In this document: positions 9,401 to 19,118 of the stretch, in pieces
How positions within the stretch are numbered: the first letter of the stretch is position 1
Layout: each line of letters opens with the position of its first letter
From: Orrella daihaiensis
GTDB taxonomy: Bacteria; Pseudomonadota; Gammaproteobacteria; Burkholderiales; Burkholderiaceae_B
Reading direction: 5' to 3'
Assembly (NCBI RefSeq): GCF_022811525.1
Contig: NZ_CP063982.1
Coordinates: 1 to 64,000, forward strand
DNA length: 64,000 bases
Program-made: the position numbers and the translations under genes
Notes under the pieces: generated by a model
The model's database searches: none
What the model was told of the DNA's origin: nothing
What the model saw: only the letters and a program-made list of their open reading frames with translations

Positions 9401-10031
9401 TGCCACCATCCCCGCCACCCCCGTCTCCGCCGCTCTGGATTTGAGAGTTGACGGGCGGCTCCGTTGTTTGACCACCCGCATTTGAATCACCAGCGTCTGA
9501 ATTGCTGGCGTCAGGGTTCGCCAGTGCATCAAGCCGAGCCCTGATCATCTGCACCGATGCCGGGTCAGCGGTTACACCTTCAAGTGCGCCTGCGGCTAAC
9601 GCAAAATCATTACTAGCTAGCGTGATCGCCACGTACTTTGCAACAGTGACTTTGTTTTCTACTAAAGCCTGGTCCAGCGGATTGACATCCGGACCTCCCT
9701 TAAAGGCTGTGTCGATGATGGCATTGGCAATGTCATAGAAAGGGTAGCCCTCGTTGACCTTACCTACCCAGAAGTCAAGGCCATCGGGATCCACTTCTCG
9801 ATTCAGTGTGTTCTCGTAGAACCGACTGACCGCATCCCTGACGGTCGCATCACCATACGTCCGCTCAAACTCCACTGTCTGAGCAAACGTCGCTGCAAGC
9901 TCAGTTAGCTTTGCCCCATTAGTTAGCGCAGCGACCCAGTGATTAAACCCATCGGCCTCAGGCGCCCGCCCAAAAAACGCAATGTATAGCTTTGCGACTT
10001 GATCCTGATAGACCTCTAACTCGGTTGACAT
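6402..10031 (-). CDS. giant DUF4214 + RTX repeat protein
   Basis: A 1209-aa putative type I-secreted surface protein. Residues 1-170 hold DUF4214 modules (FFGRAPEADGFNHWV; REVDPDGLDFWV). Residues about 172-222 are a low-complexity N/S/G/P linker. From about 225 to 1110 there are several blocks of GGxGxDxLx-type calcium-binding nonapeptides with beta-rich spacers. The C-terminus carries the motif DSLIILSGI followed by ADFIA, shared with the other N-terminal-DUF4214 proteins here. There is no Sec signal. GAGG seven bases before the ATG supports the start. The gene is monocistronic, with a terminator after it and a 256-base divergent promoter region shared with the histidine kinase. The role is probably an adhesin or layer protein; function is inferred from architecture only. 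Confidence 0.88.
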   Translation of the reverse strand: MSTELEVYQDQVAKLYIAFFGRAPEADGFNHWVAALTNGAKLTELAATFAQTVEFERTYGDATVRDAVSRFYENTLNREVDPDGLDFWVGKVNEGYPFYDIANAIIDTAFKGGPDVNPLDQALVENKVTVAKYVAITLASNDFALAAGALEGVTADPASVQMIRARLDALANPDASNSDAGDSNAGGQTTEPPVNSQIQSGGDGGGGDGGTPVAPAPIQGTANADTLTGTDGNDTIISGGGTDEMTGGGGNDTFDVNASGTATITDLSTGDILIVRNGSTAIANNVSAFVATAATRNEGGSATLNAATTSSTINLNLATVTTVATNGYTLNGGDGADSLTGSSANDTINGNGGDDTITGGAGADVINPGAGRNTVYAGDGLDVVRIDSVLPNFIYLGTGGASNLTTVEVSSSVPERVTTIIAGTANADMRAIVTGSVGVAMSGATAGPGASVSFTGGDGDDRIFGSTGNDTLLGGDGNDVISGFGGTNTLDGGAGDDSLTSEGSGDTLTGGLGADTFSVSGQSATITDLGDGADILLAYGSAVVNAAVVDDYTSTVSNVNTSVGAVTLSGDFNIDMSIGSDDSITGYHLIGGASANTLIGSRFADTITGGAGADSLTGGAGQDLLIADDTDTIDGGDDTDTAVFTAAVSAANLLDADLVNVENVGVRGAYTFDFSAQTEALNITGSSGIGDDAAKTIVGGTGNDTILGGSGNDVIIGGAGDDTIAGGAGADRLTGGAGDNVITDAGVGADIITHNAANSTVEIEVTGSDWINVAALEDGATVTAGGDTATNRRVDGSTSTASVTIDGGALTTGEGSYITGSGADTIDGGGGDDYIEAGAGNDTIDSGGGDDYIDAGGGDDTINGGDGADEIYGMAGSDRIDGGDGADKIYGGVGVDTLTGGAGNDIFYFERIDATSGDSPDQAKDSITDFGNGTDQIRIIDNTGLLTGIDLTSSDVTLVFPHSTGPTGELRVNHQNTSSPFVTVIKVTTHDGTVLAIDERHISLDVTLANGGNRTAVGGDLGDTIAGGNGNDTIRGGGGDDLFFGFEGDDTLYGDAGNDRIFGSDGNDTIIGGAGADFLMGNNGADTFVYADGATGITLATADTILDFATGIDKIKTNVAGLTSADVTIADGTLITSLEEFVSDAERAFHVSNSGDSVYVAWNVANISEGNALVAIDQNGNDIFDNNDSLIILSGINQSTGIAQADFIA

Positions 10032-10201
10032 CTCTTTACCTCAATCCTATTGATTGCCTGTCATAAGTAACTTATAGTCACTTTGAGCAACCGCACTCTC
10101 AGATAGTTCCCGCGCATGACGTAGATTTTTTTCTTAATTCTCAACCGCGACTTATTGCGTTTAGCGATTAGGTTTATTGTGCAAGTCAAGCGCCAATTTG
10201 C

Positions 10202-10217
10202 CTCTCATAGACTCTCA
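10202..10217 (-). promoter_or_regulatory. candidate operator, TGAGAG direct repeat
   Basis: On the minus strand this reads TGAGAGTCTATGAGAG, two TGAGAG half-sites 10 bp apart. It lies 171 bases before the RTX gene start at 10031 and 71 bases before the histidine kinase start at 10288. The same spaced repeat is present upstream of the genes starting at 17749 and 20557. Ten-bp direct repeats fit binding by an OmpR-type regulator; the regulator at 12185 is the obvious candidate, but this is inference. Confidence 0.5.
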
Positions 10218-10287
10218 TGCTCTTATCGTTAGAGCGGATTAAGATGGGCAATTGAATTTGAGCGACAACCTGATTTAGGAAATACTG

Positions 10288-12192
10288 TTGGTAGCTATCC
10301 GCCATTCACGACTTGTGCTTCAGGTGCTAAGCAGCTTATGTCTGTTCTGCCTTGCACTGTCGCTAGCTGTTGCGAACGAACCCAGCAAACCTACCGTGTT
10401 GGTGCAATATTGCCTCGATGGGCAAGATATAGAGACACTCAAAGAAGCGGCGGCGTGCCAATACGGTAATTACGGTGACCTATCCTTAAAAATGCGCTAT
10501 GCCAGCACGCGTTGGGCCAAGGTAACGGCACAAACAGTTGACCGGCCAGGTCTACTAACCATCCATGTTGCGCCCCACCTACTACAAGAAGTCGAGATCT
10601 ACGATGGGCAAACAGGTGCAGGCTTAGCGGGTCCAATTGGCACACAATATCCCTACTCATCCGAACACGGACTACTTGCCGGTTACACCTTCGCATTTGA
10701 TCTAGACACCGCTGGCCAGCACACTTTCTACGTAAGGATGGTGACCTATGGCCTGCCGTACAGCTTTGTCGAAGCATCTCTAGATCCTGTCACTGCCCAA
10801 GAGCAGAATCAGCAAATCGGTTTAGGCATTCACCTCGGTGTCTTAGGCTTGCTGACATTGATCAGCACAACCGTATACATCGCCACGCGTAGTCGTATCA
10901 TGGGTGTGTTTGCTTTAAACATCTTGAGTTTGTTGCTGAGCATCTTGTTGGGATCGGGCTTGATGTACGTCTATTTATGGCCTAACTCACCCGGCTTTAA
11001 CGAATGGCTATTTACAACACTGTTCTATCTAAAGCCAGCACTCTGGGTACTACTGGCTCAAACCTTTTTACTGCCATACCAGACCCCTAATTGGTATCGC
11101 CCAGCCTGCAACATAGCTTACGTGGTCGTATTGCTGATGCTCGGCTTGTCGTGGTTGGGGCATAAAGAGATCAGCAATTGGTTGATGCTGGTGTTTGGCG
11201 TGACGCTCATACCATTGATGCAGCTAGTGGCTATCCGCGAAACATCTGACATCCGAGCCTTGTATAGGCGCATACTGATGCTGGGATACGGCCTCGGCGC
11301 CCTGGTGATGTGGATAGGACTCTTGATCACCCTTTATCCAAGCGACAATCCACGCCTACCCATTCAGTTATCTAGATTGGTCGATTACGTCAATCCAATT
11401 GTGTTGCTCGCATTAGTGATGTTTCACTATCGAGAAACAGTCACTCAGCTTGCCGTAGCCGAAGAAGAAAACCTGACCATGCGACTTGGCTTGGAGTTCG
11501 AACAAAGACTGCGTGAAGAAAGAAAGCTGATGATCGACATGTTGACACATGAGCTTAAAAATCCATTGGCTAGCATCAGCATGGCCATGGGTTCGCTGTC
11601 CAACGCGTTTAAGGACAGCGACAGTCCTGTAAAGCGTCGCCTTAAAAATATCGATCAATCAGTGCGCAGCATGGATTTAGTGCTTGAGCGCTGTAACCTC
11701 ATGAATCAGCTTGATCACAGCGCACTGCCATTCAGCCCAGAGACTGTCAACCTGCGCAACGTCATGTCGAACATCATCGAACGATTTGCCGAAGGTGACC
11801 GAGTATCGCTCCATTTCTCAGGTTCAGATACGTTTGCTACTGACCCGCAGTTTTTTCAGATGATGGTCTCTAATTTGATAGAGAATGCACTTAAATACTC
11901 TGCACCGAATAGCGAGATCAAAGTGTCAATGACGCAGTCGGCGACCAACGAAACATCACGCCTAGTCATTGAAGTCAAGAACCAAATTGGCAGCCACGGT
12001 TTTCCCGACAAAGCCCAAGTATTTGCTCGTTTCTATCGCCATCCATCAGCACGCGACAAAGCAGGGTCGGGTGTTGGGCTATATCTGGTGAAAGCACTCA
12101 CCAAACTTTTAAATGGTCGCATTACCTACGAACACGACACTGAGCACGTTGTGTTTCGCATTGAACTGCCGGAGACAACTAGCGATGCCTGA
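10288..12192 (+). CDS. 7TMR-DISM sensor histidine kinase
   Basis: Membrane sensor kinase, 634 aa. Residues 1-29 form a signal peptide (ending LAVANEP), followed by a periplasmic 7TMR-DISM-type beta domain to about 175. Seven predicted membrane helices lie between about 180 and 385. After a short coiled coil come the HisKA domain with H421 in MLTHELKNPLAS, and the HATPase domain with N-box NLIENALKYS and G-box GSGVGLYLVKAL. The start is TTG with AGGA seven bases upstream; no closer ATG fits the signal peptide. It overlaps the response-regulator gene by 8 bases, so the two form an operon. Periplasmic domains of this class often sense carbohydrates or cell-envelope ligands. The position inside a secreted-protein locus suggests control of that locus. 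Confidence 0.92.
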   Translation: MVAIRHSRLVLQVLSSLCLFCLALSLAVANEPSKPTVLVQYCLDGQDIETLKEAAACQYGNYGDLSLKMRYASTRWAKVTAQTVDRPGLLTIHVAPHLLQEVEIYDGQTGAGLAGPIGTQYPYSSEHGLLAGYTFAFDLDTAGQHTFYVRMVTYGLPYSFVEASLDPVTAQEQNQQIGLGIHLGVLGLLTLISTTVYIATRSRIMGVFALNILSLLLSILLGSGLMYVYLWPNSPGFNEWLFTTLFYLKPALWVLLAQTFLLPYQTPNWYRPACNIAYVVVLLMLGLSWLGHKEISNWLMLVFGVTLIPLMQLVAIRETSDIRALYRRILMLGYGLGALVMWIGLLITLYPSDNPRLPIQLSRLVDYVNPIVLLALVMFHYRETVTQLAVAEEENLTMRLGLEFEQRLREERKLMIDMLTHELKNPLASISMAMGSLSNAFKDSDSPVKRRLKNIDQSVRSMDLVLERCNLMNQLDHSALPFSPETVNLRNVMSNIIERFAEGDRVSLHFSGSDTFATDPQFFQMMVSNLIENALKYSAPNSEIKVSMTQSATNETSRLVIEVKNQIGSHGFPDKAQVFARFYRHPSARDKAGSGVGLYLVKALTKLLNGRITYEHDTEHVVFRIELPETTSDA

Positions 12193-12925
12193 CACACCTC
12201 CCTTATCAATTGCCATTGTTGAAGACGATGTGATTCTGCGTGAAGAACTTGGACACTTCCTTCAAGGCATGGGTCATACCGTCCATGAACTTGTCAGTGG
12301 CACTGCATTAGACGACATCGTGCAAGAAACCACGATAGATATTGTGATTTTGGATTTAAACCTGCCAGGTGAAAGCGGTTTTGAAATTGCACAACGCTAT
12401 CGAGAAGACTATCCTGAGCTTGGCATCATCATATTGTCAGCTCGCACGGCACCCCTGGACCGAATTGGCAGCTACGAACAAGGCGCTGACATCTACATCC
12501 CCAAGCCATGCCCACCCGACGAACTGTTAGCGGCCATTAGAAGCCTGGCCCGCCGGGTTAAGCCCACGCAAACAACCGACAGCTGGCAACTTGATCCCAT
12601 TCGTCATCTCCTGCTCAATGCCAATGGCACCATCACGGTCCAATTGCTTGCGGTTGAAAGCAGCATTGTTGCGCTACTCGCACGCGCCCCTAAACACCAA
12701 ATGAGTGCTGACGACCTGTGTGCTTTGACGGTAGAGAACAACTCAAATCGGGATACCAGTGAAGTCATCACCCGTCGTGCCCTAGAAAACAAAATCAGCC
12801 GCCTGCGCAAGAAATTCGCTCAACTCGCACAGAACGAACCAACATTAATCCGCTCGGTTCGTGGTGAGGGCTATCAATTGTGCATCCCGGTAAACGTTCT
12901 ACCAGACCCCGGCTCGAAGGCTTAG
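12185..12925 (+). CDS. OmpR-family response regulator
   Basis: A 246-aa DNA-binding response regulator, partner of the kinase just upstream. Its receiver domain has the acidic cluster E13-D14-D15, phospho-acceptor D57 (LDLNLPG), switch S85 and K107. The C-terminal half (about 130-240) is a winged helix, with the late signature SVRGEGYQL. The ATG at 12185 lies inside the 3' end of the kinase gene. The open frame extends further upstream, but the receiver begins here. It is a plausible regulator of the surrounding secreted-protein genes through the TGAGAG direct repeats. Confidence 0.92.
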   Translation: MPDTPPLSIAIVEDDVILREELGHFLQGMGHTVHELVSGTALDDIVQETTIDIVILDLNLPGESGFEIAQRYREDYPELGIIILSARTAPLDRIGSYEQGADIYIPKPCPPDELLAAIRSLARRVKPTQTTDSWQLDPIRHLLLNANGTITVQLLAVESSIVALLARAPKHQMSADDLCALTVENNSNRDTSEVITRRALENKISRLRKKFAQLAQNEPTLIRSVRGEGYQLCIPVNVLPDPGSKA

Positions 12926-13023
12926 GAAACGAGACCATCGATGTCATCGACATCACCGATCAACGCAACACTTAGGACTACAAACGACTACTGCAACTAA
13001 AGGGGTAGTTTTGATCCAGACGG

Positions 13024-15942
13024 TCATGCGCCGACGTATTGATACTGAAGTGCTAAGTCACCGCTTTGTGAGCTGATAGAGGGATCAAACAGACTGATGT
13101 TGTACACGCCGTCCAGCACTAGATTGATGGCCTGACCCAAGACTTCATCCCAATAAGTCACCACAAAATCCGTACCTTGCTTTGCAGTTGTCCACTGCCC
13201 TGGGGTACTTACATCCGATGTCGAATTAACTTTGACAGCGTTAAACGGCACCAGGTGCTTCGTCAAATAAAACTGTGAGTCTTCTCGATCGAATCCAGTA
13301 ACCTCAGCTAAGCCAGTCCCCTGAGTGAGTATCACTGAATTTAAGCCTCCAGCTAAGACCGATAGCATTTCGATGCCTGTGACGTCTCTGCCGACAAAAG
13401 AAATTGAACCTGCCTGAGAAAACTCTAGGACGTCCACACCGCCACCTCCCTCAATCGTTTCCCCAACCGCGAATTGAGTAACTTGGGTGAACTGGAACTG
13501 GTCATTACCTTCTCCACCAGACAGCCAATCCGCACCCGCACCACCCGTGATGGTGTCATTGCCATCCCCGCCCGCAATGGTGTCGCTATTGTCATAGCCT
13601 GTCAACAGATTGTCGCCAGCAGTCCCCGTGAGGTCGTAAGCAAGCGTTTGGAACAGGTCGTTAGCACTAACAGTGGTGCTGGAAAAAACCCTCATCACAA
13701 TATCGGTGGAACTATCCCCAGCATTAAGCGTACCTGTTGGGGAGATTTTCAAAGAGCTCCACGACATGGAGGTAGGCTCGGTAACCACATAATGCCCCCA
13801 GCTTCCTACGCCACCACCACCGTCAAAAGCATCAAGATTCGTGATGTTGACTCGCACGAGATCAGCACCATCACCAAAATCGTAGATTTCGTCTGACGCT
13901 GTCGAGGTAGAGTCACTGGAGACGTTTGCTACTGCGTTAATCACAATCGTATCGGCACCCGCCCCAAGAAAATATATATCTCCCCCGGCACTACCAGCGA
14001 TGGTGTCATCACCACCACCACCACTCAATGTATCTGCACCAGCCGTGCCTACGATGCTATCTGCCCCATCACCAGCAGTGAAGTTGACGGTAGCCCCTGG
14101 GCCAGAAGCTGCGCCAGTCATCATCGCACCAATTTGCCCGGTGACGACGGCTCGCATATCTGTTGTTGCCGTACCAGCGCTAATGGTGGTGGTGCGATCC
14201 AAGGCCCCCCCACTAATTGCCACGGTCGTAAGATTGGTGTCCAACCCCTTAAGCAAATGAATCGTATTGGTTGATAGCGTATTTACAGTAATCACATCTC
14301 GACCATCACCTGAATAAATGATGTTCGTTCCAGATCCCGGGTTGATCTGGTCGTTACCTTCACCCCCTGTAATGGTGTCGTTTCCTGCTCCTGCTGTGAT
14401 GGCGTCTGGACTCGCAGATCCCACCAATTCTAGATGCTGCGTCGAATTCGCCCGAGATGCATCTATGAGGTTTTGCGCCATGCTGTTCTCATCAGCCGCG
14501 AATGAAATCGTGCGCACACCAGCGGCGAACGCGTCGGCATTCAGCGTTAAAGACATGTTGTATTCATGGTCTTGCCCACTGATGGTTATCGTCTCGATTG
14601 AGTTTGCACGGCTAAATGAATCTGTTGCTGATATCGTGAAGCCAAGTAGCCCATTGATTTCGATGGTGTCGGTGCCATCACCGCCCACGATGCTATCGAC
14701 AAGCGCACCACCAGAAAACAGCTCGGCAATGCTAGCGTAGATAAATACATCGTCATCTGCTCCACCGGTCAGGGTATCTGCGCCCGAACCACCGGTTAAT
14801 GTATCCGCACCACTCCCACCCTGCAAGACATCATTACCAACACCACCTGACAGGCTATCGTTGCCTTCGAACCCAAACATAAAATCGACACCAGCTGTCC
14901 CAGTCACTACGTCACCGCTGGGTGATCCGCGGAAGATAGTTTCGCTGCTGTTCGAATAGTTCCCCGCGATATCTCGCACTTCCAAGTACTCTGGCAACAC
15001 ATTGACAGCCCAACTTAACTCCATCGTGACCAGCTGATTGGCAGTAATCGGCGGTATCGCAAGGTAAAACGGATCTTGCCCTGGGATCGGCAAAAGCCCA
15101 GCCGTCCCATCTTCCGAACTCACAAACGAGAGCATCTCCTCACCAGCGACTCCGAAACTGGAGATCGTAGGCGCTGTCTGGTCAAGCACATAATTTCGGC
15201 TATAGGCGGTGCTGACATTGCCTGCTGCATCCACTACTCTTGCGACTGCTGTGTTTGATCCAACCAGTGTTTGGTTTGCCACCGTCCAGTTGGTATTGGA
15301 AACTGTCGCTGTAGACCACGTGGCACCATTGTCCACAGACACTTGTACCGTCTCATCTGCATCCAGTGCCTGTGTCAACAATCCGTTAATGGTCTGCGAC
15401 GCCGTATTCGTCACAAAATCAGAGGGACTAAACCCTGTGTCTGCGCTTAGCCACATGTTAATGACCGCTGCGACTGGGGCAGATGTATTGATTGTTACGT
15501 CAGTACCACTAGAGACACTACTCACATTGCCTGCCACGTCCGTAGCTTGTGCGGTGATCGTGTAAACCCCATCAGCCAGTGTTGAGCTCGTGATACTCCA
15601 GTTACCACCATTTACAACACCGGTACCAACTGTTTGACCATTGGCATACAGCGTGACTGTACTGCCTGACTCGGCAGTGCCTGTAAATGTTGGGGTGCTG
15701 TCATTGGTCAGGTTGTCGGTATCCAGATACCCCGTGTCGCTACTAGCCAGCAAATCTGGGGGGCTCGGTGCTGCGGGTGGCGTTGTATCTGCGACCGGAT
15801 CGGAATCGGGTTGCGGCACGACCACAATTGGCAACTCTACTGGAGTTTCCGGTTCAGTTTCAGGATCGACAAACCTTGGTAGACCAGGTACATCAGGCCC
15901 AACATAGTCCGGGCTGGTGTAAATGGACTCAATCACATTAAG
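13024..15942 (-). pseudogene. C-terminal 5/6 of an IS-interrupted Ig-like/RTX adhesin
   Basis: The larger part of a gene split by IS copy 2. It has a proline/acid-rich linker, two bacterial Ig-like domains (one with DVAGNVSSVSSG, one with DAAGNVSTAYS), then RTX nonapeptide blocks (GNDVLQGGSGADTLTGG and others) and a C-terminal beta region ending LALQYQYVGA. Removing the IS and one 7-bp target copy joins this frame exactly to the fragment at 17167-17749: 583 + 2912 = 3495 bases, 1164 aa. The ATG now available (at 15969, inside the IS end) would start a protein lacking the DUF4214 modules. It would need a promoter reading out of the IS. Confidence 0.9.
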
Positions 15943-17166
15943 TGAAGTAGTTTCGATTTGATCTGACAATTAGGCCTTGCCAAGAGGTGGGGTTACCCAG
16001 TTTGATAGAGGTGCGAACTTTTATCAACTAGCGCGAAGCGCAATGGAGTAACCCCATGAGTAGTGTTAACCAAAATGTCATCAAACACAAGGTCGGCCTG
16101 TTGAACTTGGCTGCCGAGCTTGGAAACGTATCTCGCGCCTGCAAGGTGATGGGCTTTTCCCGAGACACCTTCTACCGATACCAAGCAGCCGTTGCTGAAG
16201 GCGGTGTAGAAGCTTTGCTCGATGCCAACCGCAAGAAGCCAAACTTGCGAAATCGTATTGAGCAAAGCATTGAATCTGCCGTGGTGGCCTTTGCCCTGGA
16301 GCAGCCCGCCTTTGGCCAAGTCCGTGTCTCTAACGAGCTGCGTAAGCGAGGTGTCTTTGTTTCGCCATCTGGCGTGAGGTCGGTTTGGTTACGTCATGAC
16401 CTCGAATCATTCAAGAAGCGCCTGATTTCGTTAGAGAAACATGTAGCAGCCACGGGCGAAGTCTTGACCGAAGCTCAGGTCGCAGCACTCGAGAAAAAGC
16501 AAGAAGACGACGTCGCCCACGGAGAGATTGAGACTGAGCACCCCGGTTACCTAGGCAGCCAAGATACGTTCTATGTGGGTACCATCAAGGGCGTGGGTCG
16601 TATCTACCAAAGAGCAGACCTTTGTCGATACCTACTCCAAGTGGGCGACTGCGAAGCTGTACTGCACCAAGACACCGATTACCGCTGCAGACCTATTGAA
16701 CGACCGTGTGCTGCCGTTCTTTGCAGAACAGCAGATGGGTGTTCTGAGGATCCTGACAGACCGTGGGACAGAATTCTGCGGCAAGGCCGAAACTCATGAT
16801 TACCAGCTGTACTTGGCGCTCAATGACATCGAGCACACCAAGACCAAGGTCATGCACCCTCAGACCAATGGCATCTGTGAACGGTTTCACAAGACGATTC
16901 TGCAGGAGTTTTATCAGGTCGCCTTCAGACGAAAAATCTATCGGTCCATCGAAGAGCTGCAGGCTGATCTGGACGAGTGGCTGCATTACTACAACCATGA
17001 CCGAACTCATCAAGGCAAGATGTGCTGTGGTCGAACACCGATGGAAACATTAATTGCTGGCAAACCAGCGTGGGAGGATAAAATCAACCAACTGAATCAC
17101 TGAACTTGATCTGACATACAGGCACCGCAAACTGGGGATCTGTCAGATCAAGTCGCGACTACTACA
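15943..17166 (+). mobile_element. IS481-family insertion sequence, copy 2
   Basis: A 1224-bp copy of the element at 4102-5322, with the same terminal inverted repeats. It is flanked by a 7-bp target duplication CATTAAG at 15936-15942 and 17167-17173. It inserted, antisense to the target, into the large DUF4214/Ig/RTX gene after codon 194. The only difference found from copy 1 is the extra sequence at one site in the transposase gene (see 16611-16614). The near identity of the copies implies recent transposition. Confidence 0.95.
16056..17103 (+). pseudogene. IS481 transposase, frameshifted (copy 2)
   Basis: Same transposase as at 4215-5259. Here four extra bases (AGAG at about 16611-16614) follow TACCAA, again shifting the frame by +1 just before the first catalytic aspartate (FVDTYSK). 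Removing them restores the same 347-aa protein. Both copies are thus broken at the same codon by different insertions, so a functional transposase must have been supplied by another copy or these changes are post-insertional. Confidence 0.9.
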
Positions 17167-17749
17167 CATTAAGCCAGTCTCTGATAGGAACTGCCTCTCG
17201 AATCATAGCCATGGTAGGCGGCTCACCAGTCAGCGCAAGATACAGCAGCGCAAAGTCAACTTCCTGTGCTCGTAATTCAACCATCTCTGCCGAGCCAGAA
17301 AAGCTCTCCAAGACAGATGCTCGTGACAACCCGCCCGACAGTTGCGCTGCCCAATACGCCTGTCCCGCCTCATCAGGTTCGCGTCGCAGGGCGTTTTGAT
17401 AAAGAGACGTGATGAATTGCTCATCATCCATCTGCCCATACTTGGCTTCAAATTCATCAGCTTGGCTGAATTCCGTTGCAATAACGTCCAATGACACACC
17501 AGCACGATGAGCCTTTACCCAAAAGTCCAAGCCATCCGCCTCGGGGGCTCGATCAAACGTCACGAAATACAATTGTGCAATTGGCTGTACATGCACTTTG
17601 TATTCAACCGATGAGATGAATTGCTCGGTCATCTTGGCGGCACTGATACCGCCATACTCAATCATCTCGCGCCAGAATGCCAATCCTGATGCATCAGGCT
17701 CTCGACCCAGAATGTTTTGATAGAGCTGGCTGACAAATGACGCAGACAT
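17162..17749 (-). pseudogene. N-terminal DUF4214 part of the IS-interrupted adhesin
   Basis: The first 194 codons of the split gene. They contain at least three DUF4214-type units (LYQNILGREPDASGLAFW, LYFVTFDRAPEADGLDFW, LYQNALRREPDEAGQAYW). The native sequence continues DWLNV-IESIYTSP across the IS; here a TAG supplied by the IS end stops translation just after LNV. It could still make a short DUF4214-only protein without RTX repeats or the C-terminal export tail, so export is doubtful. A TGAGAG direct repeat lies 85 bases upstream of the ATG. Confidence 0.9.
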
Positions 17750-18074
17750 CGATGTGCCTCGTTGAGCAAAGAACCGACCATGACCAACTGCTTAGTTAGA
17801 TCATGCGATTCTCCTCGTCAGACCCAAAAATGGCTCTCAGAGGCTCTCAACCGAGGCTTATTCACTAACTTAACTTTTACTTGCTATTGATTTGTCGAGT
17901 TTTTACGACAGTGACTAAGGATATCGGCTGTAAATTTCTGGCAATATCCTTTCAACCCTGCCCTAACCGGCACTAAAACCGATTAGCCACCACAGTGAAG
18001 GACACAGTGTCATGGCGAGAGACCTGCATCTGCTTCGATTAGCCACTTGAATCTATGCCTGGCAGTCAACCATC
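17750..18074. other. intergenic region with regulatory repeat
   Basis: About 325 bases without a gene, between the start of the split adhesin gene and the end of the next RTX gene. Apart from the TGAGAG direct repeat at 17834-17849 and AT-rich sequence around 17865-17915 suitable for a promoter, I see nothing specific. Confidence 0.6.
17834..17849 (-). promoter_or_regulatory. candidate operator, TGAGAG direct repeat
   Basis: The minus strand reads TGAGAGCCTCTGAGAG, 85 bases before the ATG at 17749. It is the same spaced half-site pair as at 10202 and 20774. Confidence 0.5.
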
Positions 18075-19118
18075 CTAAAAACCAAAGAAGTTCAGTGGAC
18101 TTATTTCATAGTCCTCACCGACACCCCGCAGAATGATCAATGAATCATTACCGCCGAAGCTGCGGTGATCCTCGCGATTGAGAATGACCCATGTATCACC
18201 GGAATCTGCCGCGTTAGGGACGACATAGATATAAGGAATTTTTTCTGCGCGAGGATCATCAAAACCCTTGCTAAACACCTCATTCACTCGGGACTCAAGC
18301 TCGTAAAAACTTTCTGGCCCAGTCTCTTCAATCCAAACAAATCGCTCCATAATCTCAAAGGGACTGCCAGGCCCCCAAAAGGACAAGTCCGATGTCAATC
18401 TATCTTCGTCTGCGTTAAAGTCGATGATGACATCGGCTGATTCGAGTGTTGTGCCACTATCACCAGGCTCGAACCTAAATGTATCCGCACCTTCATTTCC
18501 AATCAGTACGTCCGCTCCCGCATGACCAATAATCCTGTCATTGCTACTACCACCAATTAGCGTATCAGAGCCTGCCGTGCCCTCAATGTGTTGCGGTAAG
18601 GAAATGCTCATATTTGTGAGAGCCGCTTTCACCCTAAGCACCTGCGACGGATCAGTGGTCACCCCATCAAGAGCGCCGTCCACCAACTGCTGATCATTGC
18701 TAGCTAGCGTCAATGCCACGTACTTTGCAACCTCAACCTTGTTGCGCACAATTGCGGTGTCATTCGTATCAACATCGTCACCACCAGCAAAGGCTGCCTC
18801 TATCTTGCCAACGGCAACCTCATAAAAAGTGTGACCTTGATCGATTTTGTTTAGCCAGTAATCAAGTCCCCGTGGATCAGCTGCCCGATCTAGTGCGTTT
18901 TGATAAAAACGGCGGATCGCTTCGGAGGCACTTAAGTCACCATAGTGCGACTGATATTCGTCACTCTTTGAAAACCCGACCGCCAGGTCATGAATAGTCG
19001 CTCCGTTACTGAGTGCTTGTACCCAGTGATTCATCCCTTCCGCCTCAGGGGCTCGACCAAAGAATACGATGTAGAGTTCAGCGACTTGGTTTTGATATGT
19101 TTGCAAGTCGGACGACAT
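18075..19118 (-). CDS. DUF4214 + RTX protein
   Basis: A 347-aa putative exported protein. N-terminal DUF4214 modules (about 1-165: QNQVAELYIVFFGRAPEAEG; QNALDRAADPRGLDYW) are followed by a short RTX block (GSSNDRIIGHAGADVLIGN, about 190-215). The C-terminal domain carries NDSLIILRGV and NFFGF, the tail type shared with the proteins at 6402, 19454 and 32977. The start at 19118 (MSSDLQTYQ) is preferred because GGAG lies nine bases upstream and the paralogues begin at the same point; the frame extends to 19166. There is no Sec signal. It is a smaller version of the 1209-aa protein's ends without its long repeat region. Confidence 0.85.
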   Translation of the reverse strand: MSSDLQTYQNQVAELYIVFFGRAPEAEGMNHWVQALSNGATIHDLAVGFSKSDEYQSHYGDLSASEAIRRFYQNALDRAADPRGLDYWLNKIDQGHTFYEVAVGKIEAAFAGGDDVDTNDTAIVRNKVEVAKYVALTLASNDQQLVDGALDGVTTDPSQVLRVKAALTNMSISLPQHIEGTAGSDTLIGGSSNDRIIGHAGADVLIGNEGADTFRFEPGDSGTTLESADVIIDFNADEDRLTSDLSFWGPGSPFEIMERFVWIEETGPESFYELESRVNEVFSKGFDDPRAEKIPYIYVVPNAADSGDTWVILNREDHRSFGGNDSLIILRGVGEDYEISPLNFFGF

